A stretch of 64,000 bases of DNA from Pseudomonas knackmussii B13 (lineage in GTDB: Bacteria; Pseudomonadota; Gammaproteobacteria; Pseudomonadales; Pseudomonadaceae), in contig NZ_HG322950.1 of NCBI RefSeq assembly GCF_000689415.1, forward strand, positions 1,054,001 to 1,118,000, in the 5' to 3' direction. The position numbers and the translations under genes were made by a program. The notes below the pieces were generated by a model that saw nothing but the letters and a program-made list of their open reading frames with translations, was not told the origin of the DNA and made no database searches. This document shows, piece after piece, positions 59,771 through 64,000 of the stretch (its first letter is position 1; each line of letters begins with the position of its first letter).

Positions 59771-60607
59771 TCAGGGCTTGAAGGCGCCGATGAAGATCGC
59801 CGGGTCGACGCGGGCGTCGTTGAGGCTGACGTTCCAGTGCATGTGCGGCCCGGTGGCGCGGCCGGTGGCGCCGACGCGGCCGACCACGTCGCCGCGGGCG
59901 AGCTGCTGGCCCAGGCGCACGTCGATTTTCGACATGTGGCAGAACATGCTGATGAAGCCCTGGCCGTGGTCGACGAACACGGTGTTGCCGTTGAAGAAGT
60001 AGTTGCCGATCAGGATGACCTTGCCCGCGGCCGGCGTCTTGATCGGCGTGCCGGCGGGTACGGCGAAGTCCAGCCCGGAGTGCGGGTTGCGTTCTTCGCC
60101 ATTGAAGAAGCGGCGCAGGCCGAAGGGGCTCGAAAGCGGGCCGTTTACTGGCTTGTCGAGCACCAGGTTGCTCGGCGTGCCAGGGCTGAAGCTGCGGTAG
60201 GCGGCGGTCTGTTCGGCCAGCTCGCGGTTGATCCGCGCCAGGTCCTCGGGCAGCGGATTGACCTGGCGGGTGTTCTTCAGGGTGATGCGCTGCTCACGGT
60301 AATGCTTGCTGCCAATCGTGAAGGGTAGGGCGCGCGCCTGACCGGCTTGCTGCACCTGAACCTGCTGCTGGCCCGGCTTGGTCGTCAGCGGGATGCCGAC
60401 GATGGCGATCCAGTCACGCCCCTCTTCCTTTACCACCAACACAGGCTTGCCCTGGTAGCGCGCGGTCGGCGCCGGGCCTTCGTTACCCAACTGAATCACG
60501 GCCACGCCGCCGGGCACCGGTTTGTTCAGGGTGCGGCTGATGAAGCCTTCGGCATGGACGGGCAGGGCGAGGAGGGTGGCGGCGAGGAGGCAGAAGGCGC
60601 GGAGCAT
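59771..60607 (-). CDS. M23-family metallopeptidase (LytM-type)
   Basis: The 278-aa exported protein has a signal peptide (residues 1-19, LPVHA), an N-terminal beta domain and a C-terminal LytM domain with HSGLDFAVPAGTP (HxxxD zinc ligands) and the HMHW (HxH) motif in TGPHMHWNV. The intact site suggests active peptidoglycan endopeptidase. It lies on the minus strand, convergent with the copper operon. Confidence 0.9.
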   Translation of the reverse strand: MLRAFCLLAATLLALPVHAEGFISRTLNKPVPGGVAVIQLGNEGPAPTARYQGKPVLVVKEEGRDWIAIVGIPLTTKPGQQQVQVQQAGQARALPFTIGSKHYREQRITLKNTRQVNPLPEDLARINRELAEQTAAYRSFSPGTPSNLVLDKPVNGPLSSPFGLRRFFNGEERNPHSGLDFAVPAGTPIKTPAAGKVILIGNYFFNGNTVFVDHGQGFISMFCHMSKIDVRLGQQLARGDVVGRVGATGRATGPHMHWNVSLNDARVDPAIFIGAFKP

Positions 60608-60659
60608 GGGGTTGTCCGTATTGGATGAGCGGGTGAGTGAAGAGACCTGCGCGTGCTCT

Positions 60660-60707
60660 TGTAGGAGCGGACCTTGTCCGCGATTCGCGGATGAGATCCG
60701 CTCCTAC
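60660..60707. repeat. REP variant pair with zero spacer
   Basis: TGTAGGAGCGGACCTTGTCCGCGA (60660-60683) and TTCGCGGATGAGATCCGCTCCTAC (60684-60707) abut, so the pair is one long near-perfect cruciform. It overlaps the stop of the following VanX-type gene. Confidence 0.85.
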
Positions 60708-61453
60708 GGTCGCAGGTTGTGCAGTTGCTGGCGCCACAGTTGCTCCAGCGATGGAACCTGCGCCGGGCCGTAGATCGCCGCTGGCGCGCCGGTGTGCCAG
60801 GCCCACAGCTGGTCGCCGTAGTCGTAGTGCCACCATTCGCTGGACAGGTTGCTGAAGCCGACTTCGCGCATGACGTTGAACAACAGCCGGCGGCGGTCGC
60901 GGATGGCGCGGCCGTGGCCGTCGGTGGCGTCTTCGTAATGCCGGGTGTAGGAGCGCGGGGTCGCTTCGTCGAACAGGCTGCCCATATCGAGCCAGCGGCC
61001 GTCTTGATCGCAGAGGCTGATGTCCACGGCGCCGCCGGTCAGGTGCGGGCTCGGCGCTTCGGCGCGGGTGCTCGGCGGGGCGACGAACTCGCGGGTGCGA
61101 CGGGTCAGCTCGGCCGGATCGGCGTTCGGTTCGTGCTGGCGGAGGATGTCGTAGAGGGTGTCGTAGAGATGCTGCTGGACGGCGAAGGGCCGCCAGGCAT
61201 CCAGCACCACCAGGCGCAGGCCGTCGGGCAGCAGCTTCGCCGCCTGCAGCAGGCGCGCGAACACGCCGGCGCGGGCGTGGCATTCGGGCAGCGCATTGGG
61301 GATGCCCAGGCGATGGTAGGCCGGCCAGACCAGGAAGCCCTGGCTGGTGCCCAGCGCTTCCATGGGCTCGCCGCATTCGACGATGGGCATGCGGAAGGCC
61401 GTGGCCCAATCGGGCTCCGGCGCTTCGGGGATGGCGGCGAGCAGGTCGGTCAC
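60704..61453 (-). CDS. D-Ala-D-Ala dipeptidase (VanX/DdpX-type, M15D)
   Basis: The 249-aa zinc dipeptidase has the SPHLTGGAVDI motif (S-x-H-x-x-G-x-A-x-D) and the E-x-W-H motif in SSEWWHYD. These are the three ligands plus catalytic Glu of VanX-type enzymes. LDAWRPF is also typical. No van or ddp transporter genes are near. It probably recycles cell-wall D-Ala-D-Ala. It overlaps no gene and begins 5 nt after xseA, so it is co-transcribed with it. Confidence 0.9.
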   Translation of the reverse strand: MTDLLAAIPEAPEPDWATAFRMPIVECGEPMEALGTSQGFLVWPAYHRLGIPNALPECHARAGVFARLLQAAKLLPDGLRLVVLDAWRPFAVQQHLYDTLYDILRQHEPNADPAELTRRTREFVAPPSTRAEAPSPHLTGGAVDISLCDQDGRWLDMGSLFDEATPRSYTRHYEDATDGHGRAIRDRRRLLFNVMREVGFSNLSSEWWHYDYGDQLWAWHTGAPAAIYGPAQVPSLEQLWRQQLHNLRP

Positions 61454-61458
61454 GGCAT

Positions 61459-62838
61459 TCAGTCCAGCAGGGAGAGGGTGACGGGCGTCTGGTGATTGTC
61501 CTCCACCCGCACGTCCAGCTCGCCCTCGCCAAGCTTCGCCTTCAGGCGCTGGCCGGGCTGGGCCTGGGCGGCGCGGCGCACGGCCTGGCCGCGTTCGTCG
61601 AGGAGGATGCTGTAGCCGCGGCCGAGGGTGGCCAGCGGGCTGACGATGTGCAGGTTCTGCGCCAGGCCGTCGAGACGCTGGCGGCGCTCGCGAAGGATCG
61701 CCCGGGTCGCATGGGGTAGTCGCGCGGCCAGGCTGTCGAGTTTCTGCCGCAGCAGCGCCAGGGCGCGGCCGGGGTGATGGGCCTGCAGGCGGGTCTGCAG
61801 GCGGGCCAGGCGTTCGTTGCGGACTTGCAGCTGGCGCTCGAAGGCACGGCGCAGGCGCATGTCCAGGTCGTCGAGGCGCTGGGCCTGCTGGCGCAGGCGC
61901 TCGCCGGGGTGGCGCAGGCGCCGGGCGGTGCCTTCCAGGCGCAGGCGCTCGCGGGTCAGGCGGTCCTGGATACGCAGGATCAAGCGGCGGCGCAGGCTGT
62001 CGAGGCGCTGTTGCAAGTCACCGGTGTGCGGGGCCAGCAGTTCGGCGGCGGCGGAGGGCGTGGGCGCGCGGACGTCGGCGACGAAGTCGGCGATGGAAAC
62101 GTCCGTCTCATGGCCGACCGCACTGACCACCGGCGTGGCGCAGGCGGCGATGGCGCGAGCCACGGCTTCTTCGTTGAAGCACCAGAGGTCCTCCAGCGAG
62201 CCGCCGCCCCGGGCCAGGATGATGGCGTCGAAGCCCTTGGCGTCGGCCAGTTGCAGGGCACGGACGATTTGCAGCGTGGCTTCGCGACCCTGAACGGCAG
62301 TAGGTACGAGGGTCAGCTCGACCTGCGGCGCGCGGCGGCGGAAGACGCTGATGATGTCGCGGATCACTGCGCCGGTGGGCGAGCTGACGATACCGATGCG
62401 TTGCGGGTGAGCCGGCAGCGGCCGTTTGCGCTCGGGGGAGAACAGCCCCTCGGCGGCCAGCTTCTCTTTAAGTGCCTCGAAGGCCAGGCGCAGGGCGCCG
62501 TCACCGGCGGGCTCGACGGCATCGGCGATCAGTTGGTAGTCGCCACGTCCTTCGAACAGCGAGACCTTGCCGCGCACCTTAACGGCCAGGCCGTCGCGCA
62601 GCGCCTGGCGCACGCGCAGGGCGTTCTGCCGGAACAGCGCGCAGCGCACCTGGGCGTTGCTGTCCTTCAAGGTGAAATAGAGGTGGCCGGAAGCCGGGCG
62701 GGCGAGGTTGGAGATCTCGCCTTCGACCCACACCTGCGGGAACACGTCCTCCAGGAGCTGGCGGGCGCGCTGGTTGAGCTGGCTGACGGTCAGCACCTCA
62801 CGGTCGAGGCCGAGCCGTTGGAAAGGGTCTTTGAACAT
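61459..62838 (-). CDS. xseA: Exodeoxyribonuclease VII large subunit
   Basis: The 459-aa protein has an N-terminal OB-fold (TVSQLNQRARQLLEDVFPQVWVEGEISN), the catalytic core with RIGIVSSPTGAVIRD, RGGGSLEDLWCFNEE and VGHETDVSI, a long coiled-coil arm (about residues 270-420) and a short C-terminal end with ATLGRGYSIL. ATG 62838 gives the standard MFKDP start; a longer frame is rejected. It diverges from guaB. Confidence 0.95.
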   Translation of the reverse strand: MFKDPFQRLGLDREVLTVSQLNQRARQLLEDVFPQVWVEGEISNLARPASGHLYFTLKDSNAQVRCALFRQNALRVRQALRDGLAVKVRGKVSLFEGRGDYQLIADAVEPAGDGALRLAFEALKEKLAAEGLFSPERKRPLPAHPQRIGIVSSPTGAVIRDIISVFRRRAPQVELTLVPTAVQGREATLQIVRALQLADAKGFDAIILARGGGSLEDLWCFNEEAVARAIAACATPVVSAVGHETDVSIADFVADVRAPTPSAAAELLAPHTGDLQQRLDSLRRRLILRIQDRLTRERLRLEGTARRLRHPGERLRQQAQRLDDLDMRLRRAFERQLQVRNERLARLQTRLQAHHPGRALALLRQKLDSLAARLPHATRAILRERRQRLDGLAQNLHIVSPLATLGRGYSILLDERGQAVRRAAQAQPGQRLKAKLGEGELDVRVEDNHQTPVTLSLLD

Positions 62839-62908
62839 GGCGCTGGATGATAAGCCCGGGCGTTGTCGAGGGCCAGCACGCAACCCGCCATTCCAGCGGT
62901 CGGGCGCG

Positions 62909-62938
62909 TTGAGCCCGAGCGTCAAACTGGGATATAAT
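62909..62938 (+). promoter_or_regulatory. Sigma-70 promoter of guaB
   Basis: TTGAGC (62909-62914), 18-bp spacer, perfect TATAAT (62933-62938), 37 nt before the guaB start. Confidence 0.78.
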
Positions 62939-62974
62939 GCCGCGCTTCCATTTTCCCGCGTGGGAGCCCCCGCC

Positions 62975-64000
62975 ATGCTGCGCATCAGTCAAGAAGCCCT
63001 GACGTTCGACGACGTCCTCCTGATCCCCGGATATTCCGAAGTTCTGCCCAAGGACGTGAGCCTGAAGACCCGTCTGACTCGCGGCATCGAACTGAACATT
63101 CCGCTGGTCTCCGCCGCCATGGATACCGTGACCGAATCCCGCCTGGCCATCGCCATGGCGCAGGAAGGCGGCATCGGCATCATCCACAAGAACATGAGCA
63201 TCGAGCAGCAGGCTGCCGAAGTCCGCAAGGTCAAGAAGCACGAGACCGCCATCGTTCGCGACCCGGTCACCGTGACCCCCTCGACCAAGATCATCGAGCT
63301 GCTGCAGATCGCCCGCGAATACGGCTTCTCCGGCTTCCCGGTGGTGGAAGAGGGCGAGCTGGTCGGCATCGTCACCGGCCGCGACCTGCGCGTTAAGCCG
63401 AACGTCGGCGACAGCGTCTCCGCGATCATGACTCCCAAGGAAAAGCTGGTCACCGCCCGCGAAGGCACCGCGCTGGAAGAAATCAAGGCCGCGCTCTACG
63501 AGAACCGCATCGAGAAGATGCTGATCGTCGACGACAAATTCCGCCTCACTGGCCTGGTGACCTTCCGTGACATCGAGAAGGCCAAGACTTACCCGCTGGC
63601 GTCCAAGGACGACCTGGGTCGCCTGCGTGTCGGCGCAGCCGTCGGCACCGGCGCCGACACCGGCGAGCGCGTAGCCGCACTGGTTGCCGCTGGCGTCGAC
63701 GTGGTTGTCGTCGACACCGCCCACGGCCACTCCAAGGGTGTCATCGACCGCGTTCGCTGGGTGAAGGAAAACTTCCCGCAGGTGCAGGTCATCGGCGGCA
63801 ACATCGCTACCGGCGAAGCCGCCAAGGCGCTGGCCGAAGCGGGCGCTGACGCCGTGAAGGTCGGTATCGGCCCGGGCTCCATCTGCACCACCCGTATCGT
63901 CGCTGGCGTGGGCGTACCGCAGATTTCCGCCATCGCCAACGTCGCTGCTGCGCTCGAAGGCACCGGCGTTCCGCTGATCGCCGACGGCGGCATCCGCTTC
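62975..64000 (+). CDS. guaB: IMP dehydrogenase, N-terminal part (3' end outside window)
   Basis: The first 342 codons of GuaB, which oxidises IMP to XMP in GTP synthesis. It starts MLRISQEALTFDDVLLIPG, has two CBS (Bateman) domains (about residues 95-205; RDPVTVTPSTKI and IMTPKEKLVT) and the catalytic Cys loop GIGPGSICTTRIV. The frame stays open to the window end and reaches the flap-preceding DGGIRF. guaA would be expected next. The ATG is preceded by TGGGAG. Confidence 0.98.
   Translation, partial: MLRISQEALTFDDVLLIPGYSEVLPKDVSLKTRLTRGIELNIPLVSAAMDTVTESRLAIAMAQEGGIGIIHKNMSIEQQAAEVRKVKKHETAIVRDPVTVTPSTKIIELLQIAREYGFSGFPVVEEGELVGIVTGRDLRVKPNVGDSVSAIMTPKEKLVTAREGTALEEIKAALYENRIEKMLIVDDKFRLTGLVTFRDIEKAKTYPLASKDDLGRLRVGAAVGTGADTGERVAALVAAGVDVVVVDTAHGHSKGVIDRVRWVKENFPQVQVIGGNIATGEAAKALAEAGADAVKVGIGPGSICTTRIVAGVGVPQISAIANVAAALEGTGVPLIADGGIRF

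Overview
The window is chromosomal DNA from a GC-rich gammaproteobacterium, almost certainly a Pseudomonas of the aeruginosa/nitroreducens/citronellolis type. The proteins read as close Pseudomonas homologues. As far as I recall, the block valS - holC - pepA | lptFG - EAL protein - queA - tgt - yajC - secDF - suhB - trmJ - cysE - isc operon - ndk - rlmN - pilF - rodZ - ispG - hisS - yfgM - bamB - der matches the order in P. aeruginosa PAO1. Intergenic spaces carry Pseudomonas REP palindromes (core TGTAGGAGCGAGCTTGCTCG), usually as inverted pairs. Most of the window is conserved housekeeping sequence; the accessory material is confined to a few spots.

Layout. 1-10 kb: end of sbcC, a Dps-like protein with a histone-like Lys/Ala tail, a BRO-N protein preceded by about 700 bp of structured repeats, an isochorismatase-fold hydrolase, rlmF, a small winged-helix protein, an SLC13 anion permease and an orphan ThDP enzyme. 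10-24 kb: secreted M14 peptidase, valS-hypothetical-holC-pepA on the minus strand, divergent lptFG, an RDD protein, a CSS-EAL phosphodiesterase, a decayed HAMP/PilZ remnant, a small zinc-ribbon protein and tRNA-Leu(CAA). 24-31 kb: queA-tgt-yajC-secD-secF, a glycine-zipper envelope protein and suhB. 31-39 kb: trmJ-cysE and the complete iscRSUA-hscBA-fdx-iscX operon behind an IscR-type operator. 39-48 kb: ndk, rlmN, pilF, rodZ, ispG, hisS, yfgM, bamB and der. 48-54.8 kb: a ybdL-yafV pair (2-oxo-4-methylthiobutanoate/omega-amidase route), an aldo/keto reductase, a DapA paralogue, and leuA with a leader peptide. 55-60 kb: a copper operon made of a DUF2946 upstream ORF, an OprC-like TonB receptor, a PepSY membrane protein and a PCu(A)C chaperone. 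59.7-64 kb: M23 and VanX-type peptidases, xseA, and the start of guaB.

The best candidate for something undescribed is 3673-4124. Three repeats of 67-72 nt upstream of the BRO-N gene each fold into the same three-way junction. Their stems differ in sequence but keep pairing, and two G-U pairs exist only in the minus-strand RNA, the same strand as the BRO-N gene. Other points to check are: the 63-bp duplication with a run of 14 C inside der, which looks like an assembly artefact; the DUF2946 gene, which has both the CxxC and the RAPP motif of a copper-sensing, translation-arrest uORF; the leuA leader peptide; the tailed Dps; and the HAMP/PilZ gene remnant.
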